DNA from: Tupaia tana
Taxonomy: Eukaryota; Chordata; Mammalia; Scandentia; Tupaiidae
Assembly: GCA_026018925.1 (NCBI GenBank)
Contig: JAKSZU010000050.1
Location: forward strand, 372,001-436,000
Direction: 5' to 3'
DNA length: 64,000 nucleotides
Below are positions 1 through 11,981 of this stretch, piece by piece (position 1 is the stretch's first letter; every line of letters begins with the position of its first letter). The notes under the pieces were generated by a model. That model did no database searches. It was given only the letters and a program-made list of their open reading frames with translations, and was not told where the DNA came from. A program made the translations under genes and the position numbers.

Positions 1-168
1 GGTTTGAACTTAGTTTGAGGGAGTCAGTTTAGGGCTACTGTTAGTTTTCGGTTCAGTGTTACGGTTGGAGATAGCGTCAGGGTCAGGTTAGGGTTGGGGT
101 TGAGCTTCAGGTGTCCGCCTAGGGTTAGGGTTTGGTGTACGATTTGATTAAGGCTTCAGGTTAGGTTA
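1..168 (+). repeat. Monomer duplicated at 4699-4866
   Basis: The opening monomer carries the private combination GAGTCAGTTT, then GGGTTTGGTG and GATTTGATTAAGG. The same combination is present at 4699-4866 with few differences. Two monomers (4867-5202) sit between that copy and the start of the larger 5203-7044 repeat, so the match belongs to the same 5-kb duplication with a local gain or loss. Confidence 0.8.
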
Positions 169-1842
169 GGTTTGTAGTTAGTTTGAGGGAGTAAGTTTAG
201 GGCTACTGTTAGTTTTCGGTTTAGTGTTTCGGTTGGAGTGAGCGTGAGGGTCAGGTTAGGGTAGGGGTTGAGCTTAAGGTGTCCGCCTAGGGTTAGGGTT
301 AGGTGTATGGTTTGATTTAGGCATCAGGTTAGGTTAGGTTTGAACTTAGTTTGAGGGAGTAAGTTTAGGGCTACTGTTAGTTTTCGGGTAACTGTTATGG
401 TTGGAGTTAGCGTCAGGGCCAGGTTCAGGTTGGGGTTGACCTTAAGGTGTCCGCCTAGGGTTAGGGTTAGGTCGATGGTTTCATTTAGGCTTCAGGTTAG
501 GTTAGGATTGAACTCAGTTTTAGTGAGTAAGTTTAGGGGTACTGTTAGTTTTCGGTTCAGTGTTACGTTTGGATGTAGCCTCAGGGTCAGGTTAGGGTTG
601 GGGTTAAGCTTAAGGTGTCCGCCTAGGGTTAGGGTTAGGTCTATTGTTTGAGTTAGGCTTCAGGTTAGGTTAGGTTTGAACTTAGTTTGAGGGAGTAAGT
701 TTAGGTCTACTGTTTGTTTTCGGTTCAGTGTTGCGGTTGGAGTTAGCGTGAGGGTCAGGTTAGGGTTGGGGTTGAGCTTAAGGTGTCCTCCTAGGGTTAG
801 GGTTAGGAGTATGGTTTGATTTAGGCTTCAGGTTAGGTTAGGTTTGAAGTTAGTTTGAGGGAGTAAGTTTAGGGCTACTGTTAGTTTTCGGTTAACTGTT
901 ACAGTTGGAGTAAGCGTCAGGGTCAGGTTAGGGTGGGGGTTAAGCCTAAGGTGTCCGCCTAGGGTTAGGGTTAGGTATATTGTTTGAGTTAGGCTTCAGG
1001 TTAGGTTAGGTTTGAACTTAGTTTGAGGGAGTAAGTTTAGGGCTACTGTTAGTTTGCGGTTCAGTGTTACGGTTGGAGATAGCGTCAGGGTCAGGTTAGG
1101 GTTGGGGTTGAGTTTCAGGTGTCCGCCTATGGTTAGGATTTGGTCTATGGTTTGAGTTAGGCTTCAGGTTAGGTTAGGTTTTAACTTAGTTTGAGGGTGT
1201 AAGTTTAGGGCTACTGTTAGTTTTCGGTTCAGTGTTTCGGTTGGAGTTAGCGTGAGGGTCAGGTTAGGTTAGGGATTGAGCTTAAGGTGTCCGGTTAGGG
1301 TTAGGAGTATGATTTGATTAAGGCTTCAGGTTAGGTTAGGTTTGAACTTAATTTGAGGCAGTAAGTTTAGGGCTACTGTTAGTTTTCGGTTCAGTGTTAC
1401 GGTTGGATTTAGCCTAAGGGTCAGGTTAGGGTTGGGGTTAAGCATAAGGTGTCCGCCTAGGGTTAGGGTTAGGTCTGTGGTTTGAGTTAGGCTTCAGGTG
1501 AGGTTAGGTTTGAACTTAATTTGAGGGAGTAAGTTTAGGGCTACTGTTAGTTTTCGGTTCAGTGTTACGGTTGGAGAAAGAGTCAGGGCCAGGTTAGGCT
1601 GGGGGTTAAGCATAAGGTTTCCACCAAGTTTTAGGGTTAGATCTATGGTTTCATTTAGGCTTCAGGTTAGGTTAGGATTGAACTTAGATTGAGTGAGTAA
1701 GTTTAGGGATACTGTTCATTTTCCATACAGTGTTACGGTTGGAGTTAGCGTGAGGGTCAGGTTAGGGTTGGGGTTGAGCTTAAGGTGTCCGCCTAGGGTT
1801 AGGGTTAGGTGTATGGTTTGATTTAGGCTTCAGGTTAGGTTA
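169..1842 (+). repeat. First copy of the 5.03-kb higher-order unit (duplicated part)
   Basis: These ten monomers match 5203-7044 in order. Private markers shared by both copies are GGTTTGTAGTTAG (169 and 5203), GGATTGAACTCAG (505 and 5539), GGTTTTAACTTAG (1177 and 6379), the 6-bp-short core TGTCCGGTTAGGG (1291 and 6493) and TTGAGGCAGTAAG. The offset is 5,034 bp, which is 30 monomers minus 6 bp. It rises by exactly one monomer to 5,202 bp after about 841. Divergence by eye is around 1-3 substitutions per monomer, so this duplication is clearly older than the 2,518-bp array at 9464-19535. Confidence 0.88.
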
Positions 1843-4698
1843 GGTTTGAAATTAGTTTGAGGGAGTAAGTTTAGGGCTACTGTTTGTTTTCGGGTAACTG
1901 TTACGGTTGGAGTTAGCGTCAGGTCCAGGTTAGGGTTGGGGTTGAGCTAATGGTGTCCGCCTAAGGTTAGGGTTAGGTGTTTGGTGTGATTTAGGCTTCA
2001 GGTTAGGTTAGGTTTGAAGTTAGTTTGAGGGAGTAAGTTTAGGGCTACTGTTAGTTTTCGGTTAACTGTTACAGTTGGAGTAAGCGTCAGGGTCAGGTTA
2101 GGGTGGGGTTTAAGCATAAGGTGTCCGCCTAGGGTTAGGGTTAGGTCTATTGTTTGAGTTAGGCTTCAGGTTAGGTTAGGTTTGAAGTTAGTTTGAGGGA
2201 GTAAGTTTAGGACTACTGTTAGTTTTCTGTTCAGTGTTACGGTTGGAGATAGCGTCAGGGTCAGGTTAGGGTTGGGGTTGAGCTTCACGTGTCCGGCCAG
2301 GGTTAGGGTTAGGTCTATGGTTTGAGTTAGGCTTCAGGTTAGGTTAGGTTTGTAGTTAGTTTGAGGGAGTAAGTTTAGGGCCACTGTTAGTTTTCGGTTT
2401 AGTGTTTCGGTTGGAGTGAGCGTGAGGGTCAGGTTAGGGTAGGGGTTGAGCTTAAGGTGTCCGCCTAGGGTTAGGGTTAGGTGTATGGTTTGATTTAGGC
2501 ATCAGGTTAGGTTAGGTTTGAACTTAGTTTGAGGGAGTAAGTTTAGGGCTACTCTTAGTTTTCGGGTAACTGTTATGGCTGGAGTTAGCGTCAGGGCCAG
2601 GTTAGGGTTGGGGTTGAGCTTAAGGTTTCCGCCTAGTGTTAGGGTTAGATCTATGGTTTGAGTTAGGCTTCAGGTTAGGTTAGGTTTGAACTTAGTTTGA
2701 GGGAGTAAGTTTAGGGCTACTGTTAGTTTTCGGTTCAGTGTTACGGTTGGAGATAGCGTCAGGGCCAGGTTAGGGTTGTGGTTGAGCTTAAGATGTCCGC
2801 CTAGGGTTAGGGTTAGGTCTATGGTCTGAGTTAGGCTTCAGGTTAGGTTAGGTTTGAACTTAGTTTGAGGGAGTAAGTTTAGGGTTACTGTTAGTTTTCG
2901 GTTCAGTGTTACGGTTGGAGTTAGCGTCAGGGTCAGGTTAGGGTTGGGGTTGAGCTTAAGGTGTCCGCCTAGGGTTAGGCTTAGGTGTATGGTTTGATTT
3001 AGGCTTCAGGTTAGGTTAGGTTTGAACTTAGTTTGAGGGAGTAAGTTTAGGGCTACTGTTAGTTTTCGGTTCAGTGTTACGGTTGGAGATAGCGTCAGGG
3101 CCAATTTAGGGTTGTGGTTGAGTTTAAGGTGTCCGCCTAGGGTTAGGGTTAGGACTATGGTTTGAGTTAGGCTTCAGGTTAGGTTAGGTTTGAACTTAGT
3201 TTGAGGGAGTAAGTTTAGGGCTACTATTTGTTTCCGGTTCAGTGTTACGGTTGAAGTTAGCGTGAGGGTCAGGTCAGGGTTGGGGTTGAGCTTAAGGTGT
3301 CCTCCTAGGGTTAGGGTTAGGTGTATGGTTTGATTTAGGCTTCAGGTTAGGTTAGGTTTGAACTTAGTTTGAGTGAGTAAGTTTAGGGCTACTGTTTGTT
3401 TTCGGGTAACTGTTACGGTTGGAGTTAGCGTCAGGTCCAGGTTAGGGTTGGGGTTGAGCTAATGGTGTCCGCCTAAGGTTAGGGTTAGGTGTTTGGTTTG
3501 ATTTAGGCTTCAGGTTAGGTTAGGTTTGAAGTTAGTTTGAGGGAGTAAGTTTAGGGCGACTGTTAGTTTTCGGTTAACTGTTACAGTTGGAGTAAGCGTC
3601 AGGGTCAGGTTAGGGTGGGGGTTAAGCCTAAGGTGTCCGCCTAGGGTTAGGGTTAGGTATATTGTTTGAGTTAGGCTTCAGGTTAGGTTAGGTTTGAACT
3701 TAGTTTGAGGGAGTAAGTTTAGGGCTACTGTTAGTTTTCGGTTCAGTGTTACGGTTGGAGTTAGCGTGAGGGTCAGGTTAGGGTAGGGGTTGAGCTTAAG
3801 GTGTCCACCTAGGGTTAGGGTTAGGTGTACGGTTTGATTTAGGCTTCAGGTTAGGTTAGGTTTCAACTTAGTTTGAGGGAGTAAGTTTAGGACTACTGTT
3901 AGTTTTCGGGTAACTGTTATGGTTGGAGTTAGCGTCAGGGCCAGGTTAGGGTTGGAGTTGAGCTTAAGGTGTCCGCCAAGGGTTAGGGTTAGGTCTATGG
4001 TTTGAGTGAGGCTTCAGGTTAGGTTAGGTTTGAACTTAATTTGAGGGAGTCAGTTTAGGGCTACTGTTAGTTTTCGGTTAACTGTTACGGTTGGAGTAAG
4101 CGTCAGGGTCAGGTTAGGTTTGGGGTTGAGCTTAAGGTGTCCGCCTAGGGTTAGGGTTAGGTCTATGGTTTGAGTTAGGCTTCAGGTTAGGTTAGGTTTG
4201 AACTTAGTTTGAGGTAGTAAGTTTAGGGCTACTGTTTGTTTTCGGTTCAGTGTTACGGTTGAAGTTAGCATGAGGGTCAGGTCAGGGTTGGGGTTGAGCT
4301 TAAGGTGTCCGCCTAGGGTTAGGGTTAGGTGTATGGTTTGATTTAGGCTTCAGGTTAGGTTAGGTTTGAAATTAGTTTGAGGGAGTAAGTTTAGGGCTAC
4401 TGTTTGTTTTCGGGTAACTGTTACGGTTGGAGTTAGCGTCAGGTCCAGGTTAGGGTTGGGGTTGACCTAATGGTGTCCGCCTAAGGTTAGGGTTAGGTGT
4501 TTGGTGTGATTTAGGCTTCAGGTTAGGTTAGGTTTGAAGTTAGTTTGAGGGAGTAAGTTTAGGGCTACTGTTAGTTTTCGGTTAACTGTTACAGTTGGAG
4601 TAAGCGTCAGGGTCAGGTTAGGGTGGGGTTTAAGCATAAGGTGTCCGCCTAGGGTTAGGGTTAGGTCTATTGTTTGAGTTAGGCTTCAGGTTAGGTTA
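1843..4698 (+). repeat. Satellite segment with 15- and 6-monomer duplications
   Basis: Seventeen monomers. The pair at 1843-2178, with the odd GAGCTAATGG junction and then GTGTTTGGTGTGATTT, recurs almost unchanged at 4363-4698, an offset of 2,520 bp or 15 monomers exactly. A 6-monomer (1,008-bp) spacing links the GTTGAAGTTAG monomers at 3187 and 4195. The monomer starting at 2347 is another relative of those at 169 and 5203. No non-satellite sequence is present. Confidence 0.85.
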
Positions 4699-7044
4699 GG
4701 TTTGAACTTAGTTTGAGGGAGTCAGTTTAGGGCTACTGTTATTTTTCGGTTCAGTGTTACGGTTGGAGATAGCGTCAGGGTCAGGTTAGGGTTGGGGTTG
4801 AGCTTCAGGTGTCCGCCTAGGGTTAGGGTTTGGTGTATGATTTGATTAAGGCTTCAGGTTAGGTTAGGTATGAACTTAGTTTGAGGGAGTAAGTTTAGGG
4901 CTACTGTTAGTTTTCGGGAAACTGTTATGGTTGGAGTTAGCGTCATTGCCAGGTTCATGTTGGGGTTGACCTTAAGGTGTCCGCCTATGATTAGGGTTAG
5001 GTCTATGGTTTGAGTTAGGCTTCAGGTTAGGTTAGGTTTGAACTTAGTTTGAGGGAGTAAGTTTAGGGCTACTGTTAGTTTTCGGTTCAGTGTTACGGTT
5101 GGAGATAGCGTCAGGGTCAGGTTAGGGTTGGGGTTGAGCTTCAGGTGTCCGGCCAGGGTTAGGGTTAGGTCTATGGTTTGAGTTAGGCTTCAGGTTAGGT
5201 TAGGTTTGTAGTTAGTTTGAGGGAGTAAGTTTAGGGCTACTGTTAGTTTTCGGTTTAGTGTTTCGGTTGGAGTGAGCGTGAGGGTCAGGTTAGGGTAGGG
5301 GTTAAGCTTAAGGTGTCCGCCTAGGGTTAGGGTTAGGTGTATGGTTTGATTTAGGCATCAGGTTAGGTTAGGTTTGAACTTAGTTTGAGGGAGTAAGTTT
5401 AGGGCTACTGTTAATTTTCGGGTAACTGTTATGGTTGGAGTTAGCGTCAGGGCCAGGTTCAGATTGGGGTTGAACTTAAGGTGTCCGCCTAGGGTTAGGG
5501 TTAGGTCGATGGTTTCATTTAGGCTTCAGGTTAAGTTAGGATTGAACTCAGTTTGAGTGAGTAAGTTTAGGGGTACTGTTAGTTTTCGGTTCAGTGTTAC
5601 GGTTGGATGTAGCCTCAGGGTCAGGTTAGGGTTGGGGATAAGCTTAAGGTGTCCGCCTAGGGTTAGGGTTAGGTCTATTGTTTGAGTTAGGCTTCAGGTT
5701 AGGTTAGGTTTGAACTTAGTTTGAGGGAGTAAGTTTAGGTCTACTGTTTGTTTTCGGTTCAGTGTTGCGGTTGGAGTTAGCGTGAGGGTCAGGTTAGGGT
5801 TGGGGTTGAGCTTAAGGTGTCCTCCTAGGGTTAGGGTTAGGTGTATGGTTTGATTTAGGCTTCAGGTTAGGTTAGGTTTGAACTTAGTTTGAGGGAGTAA
5901 GTTTAGGGCTATTGTTTGTTTTCGGGTAACTGTTACGTTTCGAGTTAGCGTCAGGTCCAGGTTAGGGTTGGGGTTGAGCTAATGGTGTCCGCCTAAGGTT
6001 AGGGTTAGGTGTTTGGTTTGATTTAGGCTTCAGGTTAGGTTAGGTTTGAAGTTAGTTTGAGGGAGTACGTTTAGGGCTACTGTTAGTTTTCGGTTAACTG
6101 TTACAGTTGGAGTAAGCGTCAGGGTCAGGTTAGGGTGGGGGTTAAGCCTAAGGTGTCCGCCTAGGGTTAGGGTTAGGTATATTGTTTGAGTTAGGCTTCA
6201 GGTTAGGTTAGGTTTGAACTTAGTTTGAGGGAGTAAGTTTAGGGGTACTGTTAGTTTTCGGTTCAGTTTTACGGTTGGAGATAGCGTCAGGGTCAGGTTA
6301 GGGTTGGGGTTGAGTTTCAGGTGTCCGCCTATGGTTAGGATTTGGTCTATGGTTTGAGTTAGGCTTCAGGTTAGGTTAGGTTTTAACTTAGTTTGAGGGT
6401 GTAAGTTTAGGGCTACTGTTAGTTTTCGGTTCAGTGTTTCGGTTGGAGTTAGCGTGAGGGTCAGGTTAGGGTAGGGATTGAGCTTAACGTGTCCGGTTAG
6501 GGTTAGGAGTATGATTTGATTAAGGCTTCAGGTTAGGTTAGGTTTGAACTTAATTTGAGGCAGTAAGTTTAGGGCTACTGTTAGTTTTCGGTTCAGTGTT
6601 ACGGTTGGATTTAGCCTAAGGGTCAGGTTAGGGTTGGGGTTAAGCATAAGGTGTCCGCCTAGGGTTAGGGTTAGGTCTGTGGTTTGATTTAGGCTTCAGG
6701 TGAGGTTAGGTTTGAACTTAATTTGAGGGAGTAAGTTTAGGGCTACTCTTAGTTTTCGGTTCACTGTTACGGTTGGAGAAAGAGTCAGGGCCAGGTTAGG
6801 CTGGGGGTTAAGCATAAGGTGTCCACCAAGTTTTAGGGTTAGATCTATGGTTTCATTTAGGCTTCAGGTTAGGTTAGGATTGAACTTAGATTGAGTGAGT
6901 AAGTTTAGGGCTACTGTTCATTTTCGATTCAGTGTTACGGTTGTAGTTAGCGTGAGGGTCAGGTTAGGGTTGGGGTTGAGCTTAAGGTGTCCGCCTAGGG
7001 TTAGGGTTAGGTGTATGGTTTGATTTAGGCTTCAGGTTAGGTTA
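4699..7044 (+). repeat. Second copy of the 5.03-kb higher-order unit
   Basis: 4699-4866 matches 1-168, and 5203-7044 matches 169-1842. This copy has one additional monomer at 5875-6042, of the type with TGTTTGTTTTCGGGTAACTG and GTCCAGG, which is missing between about 840 and 841 in the first copy. A close relative of the same pair sits at about 3355-3690, so the shorter first copy may have lost the monomer. Confidence 0.85.
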
Positions 7045-9463
7045 GGTTTGAACTTAGTTTGAGAGAGTAAGTTTAGGGCGACTGTTAGTTTTCGGGTAAC
7101 TGTAATGGTTGGAGTTAGCGTAAGGGTCAGGTTAGGGTTGGGGTTGAGCTTAAGGTGTCCGCCTAGGGTTAGGGTTAGGTCTATGGTTTGAGTGAGGCTT
7201 CAGGTTAGGTTAGGTTTGAACTTAATTTGAGGGAGTCAGTTTAGGGCTACTGTTAGTTTTCGGTTAACTGTTACGTTTGGAGTAAGCGTCAGGGTCAGGT
7301 GAGGTTTGGGGTTGAGCTTAAGGTGTCAGCCTAGGGTTAGGGTTAGGACTATGGTTTGAGTCAGGCTTCAGGTTAGGTTAGGTTTGAACTTAGTTTGAGG
7401 GAGTAAGTTTAGGGCTACTGTTAGTTTTCGGTTCAGTGTTATGGTTGGAGATAGCGTCAGGGTCAGGTTAGGGTTGGGGTTGAGTTTCAGGTGTCCGCCT
7501 AGGGTTAGGATTTGGTCTATGGTTTGAGTTAGGCTTCAGGTTAGGTTAGGTTTGAACTTAGTTTGAGGGAGTAAGTTTAGGGCTACTGTTTGTTTTTGGT
7601 TCAGTGTTACGGTTGGAGATAGCGTGAAGGTCAGGATAGGGTTGGGGTTGAGCTTAAGGTTTCCGCCTAGTGTTAGGGTTAGGTCTGTGGTTTGAGTTAG
7701 CCTTCAGGTTAGGTTAGGTTTGAACTTAGTTTGAGGGCGTTAGTCTAGGGCTATTGTTAGTTTTCTGTTCAGTGTTACAGTTGGAGATAGCGTCAGGGTC
7801 AGGTTAGGGTTGGGGTTGAGCTTCAGGTGTCCGCCTAGGGTTAGGGTTAGGTCTATGGTTTGAGTTAGGCTTCAGGTTAGTTTAGGTTTGAACTTAGTTT
7901 GAGGGAGTAAGTTTAGGGCTACTGTTAGTTTTCGGTTCAGTGTTTCGGTTGGACTTAGCGTGAGGGTCAGGTTAGGGTAGGGATTGAGCTTAAGGTGTCC
8001 GGTTAGGGTTAGGTGTATGATTTGATTAAGGCTTCAGGTTAGGTTAGGTTTGACCTTAGTTTGACGGAGTAAGTTTAGGGCTACTATTAGTTTTCGGTTC
8101 AGTGTTACGGTTGGATTTAGCCTAAGGGTCAGGTTAGGGTTGGGGTTAAGCATAAGGTGTCCGCCTAGGGTTAGGGTTAGGTCTGTGGTTTGAGTTAGGC
8201 TTCAGGTGAGGTTAGGTTTGAACTTAATTTGAGGGAGTAAGTTTAGGGCTACTGTTAGTTTTCGGTTCAGTGTTACGGTTGGAGTAAGAGTCAGGGCCAG
8301 GTTAGGCTGGGGGTTAAGCATAAGGTGTCCACCAAGTTTTAGGGTTAGATCTATGTTTTCATTTAGGCTTCAGGTTAGGTTAGGATTGAACTTAGATTGA
8401 GTGAGTAAGTTTAGGGCTACTGTTCATTTTCGATTCAGTGTTACGGTTTGAGTTAGCGTGAGGGTCAGGTTAGGGTTGGGGTTGAGCTTAAGGTGTCCGC
8501 CTAGGGTTAGGGTTAGGTCTATGGTTTGAGTGAGGCTTTAGGTTAGGTTAGGTTTGAACTTAATTTGAGGGAGTCAGTTTAGGGCTACTGTTAGTTTTCG
8601 GTTAACTGTTACGGTTGGAGTAAGCGTCAGGGTCAGGTGAGGTTTGGGGTTGAGCTTAAGGTGTCCGCCTAGGGTTAGGGTTAGGAATATGGTTTGAGTT
8701 AGGCTTCAGGTTAGGTTAGGTTTGAACTTAGTTTGAGGGAGTAAGTTTAGGGCTACTTTTTGTTTTCGGTTCAGTGTTATGGTTGAAGTTAGCATGAGGG
8801 TCAGGTCAGGGTTGGGGTTGAGCTTAAGGTGTCCGCCTAGGGTTAGGGTTAGGTGTATGGTTTGATTTAGGCTTCAGGTTAGGTTAGGTTTGAACTTAGT
8901 TTGAGGGAGTAATTTTAGGGCTACTGTTTGTTTTCGGGTAACTGTTACGGTTGGAGTTAGCGTCAGGTCCAGGTTAGGGTTGGGGTTGAGCTAATGGTGT
9001 CCTCCTAAGGTTAGGGTTAGGTGTTTGTTTTGATTTAGACTTCAGGTTAGGTTAGGTTTGAAGTTACTTTGAGGGAGTAAGTTTAGGGCTACTGTTAGTT
9101 TTCGGTTAACTGTTACAGTTGGAGTAAGCGTCAGGGTCAGGTTAGGGTTGGGGTTGAGCTTCAGGTGTCCGCCTAGTGTTAGGGTTAGGTCTGTGGTTTG
9201 AGTTACCCTTCAGGTTAGGTTAGGTTTGAACTTAGTTTGAGGGAGTAAGTTTAGGGCTACTGTTAGTTTTCGGTTCAGTGTTTCGGTTGGAGTTAGCGTG
9301 AGGGTCAGGTTAGGGTAGGGATTGAGCTTAAGGTGTCCGGTTAGGGTTAGGTGTATGATTTGATTAAGGCTTCAGGTTAGGTTAGGTTTGAACTTAGTTT
9401 GAGGGAGTAAGTTTAGGGCTACTGTTAGTTTTCGGTTCAGTGTTACGGTTGGATTTAGCCTAA
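7045..9463 (+). repeat. Mixed monomers leading into the recent array
   Basis: Satellite only. A three-monomer cassette is recognisable by order: a monomer with CAGTGTTTCGGTTGG and the 6-bp-short TGTCCGGTTAGGG core, then one with GGATTTAGCCTAAGGG. It appears here with short cores at 7999 and 9337; older relatives have short cores at 1291 and 6493, and a later one at 19739. The monomer with AAGAGTCAGGGCCAGGTTAGG occurs at 6781 and again at about 8287, offset 1,506 bp (9 monomers minus 6). The last 330 bp, from about 9134, are repeated to the right of the array starting at 19536. Confidence 0.85.
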
Positions 9464-11981
9464 GGGTCAGGTTAGGGTTGGGGTTAAGCATAAGGTGTCC
9501 GCCTAGGGTTAGGGTTAGGTCTGTGGTTTTAGTTAAGCTTCAGGTGAGGTTAGGTTTGAACTTAGTCTGAGGGAGTAAGTTTAGGGCTAGTGTTAGTTTT
9601 CGGTTAACTGTTACGGTTGGAGTAAGCGTTAGGGTCAGGTTTGGTTTGGGGTTGAGCTTAAGGTTTCCGCCAAGGGTTAGGGTTAGGTGTATGTTTTCAT
9701 TTAGGCTTCAGGTTAGGTTAGGATTAAACTTAGTTTGAGGGAGTAAGGTTAGGGCTACTGTTAGTTTTCGGTTCAGTGTTATGGCAGATTTAGCCTCAAG
9801 TTCAGGTTAGGGTTGGGGTTAAGCTTAAGGTGTCCGCCTAGGGTTAGGGTTAGGTCTATGGTTTGAGTTAGGCTTCAGGTTAGGTTAGGTTTGAACTTAG
9901 TTTGAGGGAGTAATTTTAGGGATACTGTTAGTTTTCGGTTCAGTGTTACGGTTGGAGTTATCGTGAGGGTCAGGTTAGGTTTGGGGTTGAGCTTCAGGTG
10001 TCCGCCTAGGGTTAGGGTTAGGTCTGTGGTTTGAGTTAGGCTTCAGGTGAGGTTAGGTTTGAACTTAGTTTGATGGAGTAAGTTTAGGGCTACTGTTTGT
10101 TTTCGGTTCAGTGTTACCGTTGGAGTAAACGTCAGGGTCAGGTTAGGGTGGGGGTTAAGCATAAGGTGTCCGCCTAGGGTTAGGGTTAGGTCTATGGTTT
10201 CATTTAGGCTTCAGGTTAGGTTAGGATTGAACTTAGTTTGAGGGAGTAAGTTTAGGGCTACTGTTATTTTTCGGTTCAGTGTTACGGTTGGATTTAGCGT
10301 CAGGTCCAGGTTAGGGTTTGGGTTGAGCTTAAGGTGTCCGCCTAGGGTTAGTTTTAGGTCTATGGTTTGAGTTAGGCTTCAGGTTAGGTTAGGATTAAAC
10401 TTAGTTTGAGGGAGTAAGGTTAGGGCTACTGTTAGTTTTCGGTTCAGTGTTATGGCAGATTTAGCCTCAAGTTCAGGTTAGGGTTGGGGTTAAGCTTAAG
10501 GTGTCCGCCTAGGGTTAGGGTTAGGTCTATTGTTTGAGTTAGGCTTCAAGTTAGTTTAGGTTTGAACTTAGGTTGAGGGAGTAAGTTTAGAGCTATTGTT
10601 AGTTTTCGGTTCAGTGTTACGGTTGGAGATAGCGTCAGGGTCAGGTTAGGGTTGGGGTTGAGCTTCAGGTGTCCGCCTTGGGTTAGGGTTAGGTGTATGG
10701 TTTGATTTAGGCTTCAGGTTAGGTTAGGCTTTAACTTAGTTTGAGGGAGTAAGTTTAGGGCGACTGTTAGTTTTCGGGTAATTGTTATGGTTGGAGTTAG
10801 CGTAAGGGCCAGGTTAGGGTTGTGGTTGAGCTTAAGGTGTCCGCCTAGGGTTAGTTTTAGGTCTATGGTTTGAGTTAGGCTTCAGGTTAGGTTAGGTTTG
10901 AACTTAGTTTGAGGGAGTAAGTTTAGGGCTACTGTTAGTTTTCGGTTCAGTGTTACGGTTGGAGTTAGCGTGAGGGTCAGGTTAGGGTTGGGGTTGAGCT
11001 TAAGGTGTGCGCCTAGGGTTAGGGATCGGTGTATGGTTTGATTTAGGCTTCAGGTTAGGTTAGGTTTGAACTTACTTTGAGGGAGTAAGTTTAGGGCGAC
11101 TGTTAGTTTTCGGGTAACTGTTATGGTTGGAGTTAGCGTCAGGGCCAGTTTAGGGTTGGGGTTGAGCTTAAGGTGTCCGCCTAGGGTTAGGGTTAGGTCT
11201 GTGGTTTGAGATAGGCTTCAGGTGAGGTTAGGTTTGAACTTAGTTTGAGGGAGTAAGTTTAGAGCTACTGTTAGTTTTCGGTTCAGTGTTACGGTTGGAG
11301 ATAGCGTCAGGGTCAGGTTCGGGTTGGGGTTGAACTTCAGGTGTCTGCCTAGGGTTAGGGTTAGGTCTATGGTTTGAGTTAGGCTTCAGGTTAGGTTAGG
11401 ATTGAAATTAGTTTGATGGAGTAAGTTTAGGGCTAATATTAGTTTTTGGTTCAGTGTTGCGGTTGGAGTTAGCGTGAGGGTCAGGTTAGGGTAGGGGTTG
11501 AGCTTAAGGTGTCCGCCTAGGGTTAGGGTTAGGTGTATGGTTTAATTTAGGCTTCAGGTTAGGTTAGGTTTGAAATTAGTTTGAGGGAGTAAGTTTAGGG
11601 CTACTGTTTGTTTTCGGGTAACTGTTACGGTTGGAGTTAGCGTCAGGTCCAGGTTAGGGTTGGGGTTGAGCTAATGGTGTCCGCCTAAGGTTAGGGTTAG
11701 GTGTTTGGTGTGATTTAGGCTTCAGGTTAGGTTAGGTTTGAAGTTAGTTTGAGGGAGTAAGTTTAGGGCTACTCTTAGTTTTCGGTTCAGTGTTACGGTT
11801 GGAGATAGCGTGAGGGCCAGGATAGGGTTGGCGTAGACCTTAAGGTGTCCGCCTAGTGTTAGGGTTAGGTCTGTGGTTTGAGTTAGCCTTCAGGTTAGGT
11901 TAGGTTTGAACTTAGTTTGAGGGCGTAAGTTTAGCGCTATTGTTAGTTTTCTGTTCAGTGTTACGGTTGGAGATAGCGTCA
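9464..11981 (+). repeat. Higher-order unit, copy 1
   Basis: The left boundary is set where this copy and copy 2 start to agree, at GGGTCAGG: upstream of it copy 1 reads GGATTTAGCCTAA and copy 2 reads GGAGATAGCGTCA. I found no private substitution. Its order includes two ATGGCAGATTT marker monomers 671 bp apart, two monomers with GGGTTAGTTTTAGG in place of the usual core, one GTGCGCC core, and a GAGCTAATGG monomer related to those at 1843 and 4363. Confidence 0.93.

Noticed and set aside
397-651. Open reading frame of 84 codons on the + strand
   Set aside because: It crosses two satellite monomers, its translation is itself a repeat rich in R, V and L, and matching stretches elsewhere are closed by stops. 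It has no start context, domain or homolog I recognise. It is a chance gap between stops in tandem DNA.
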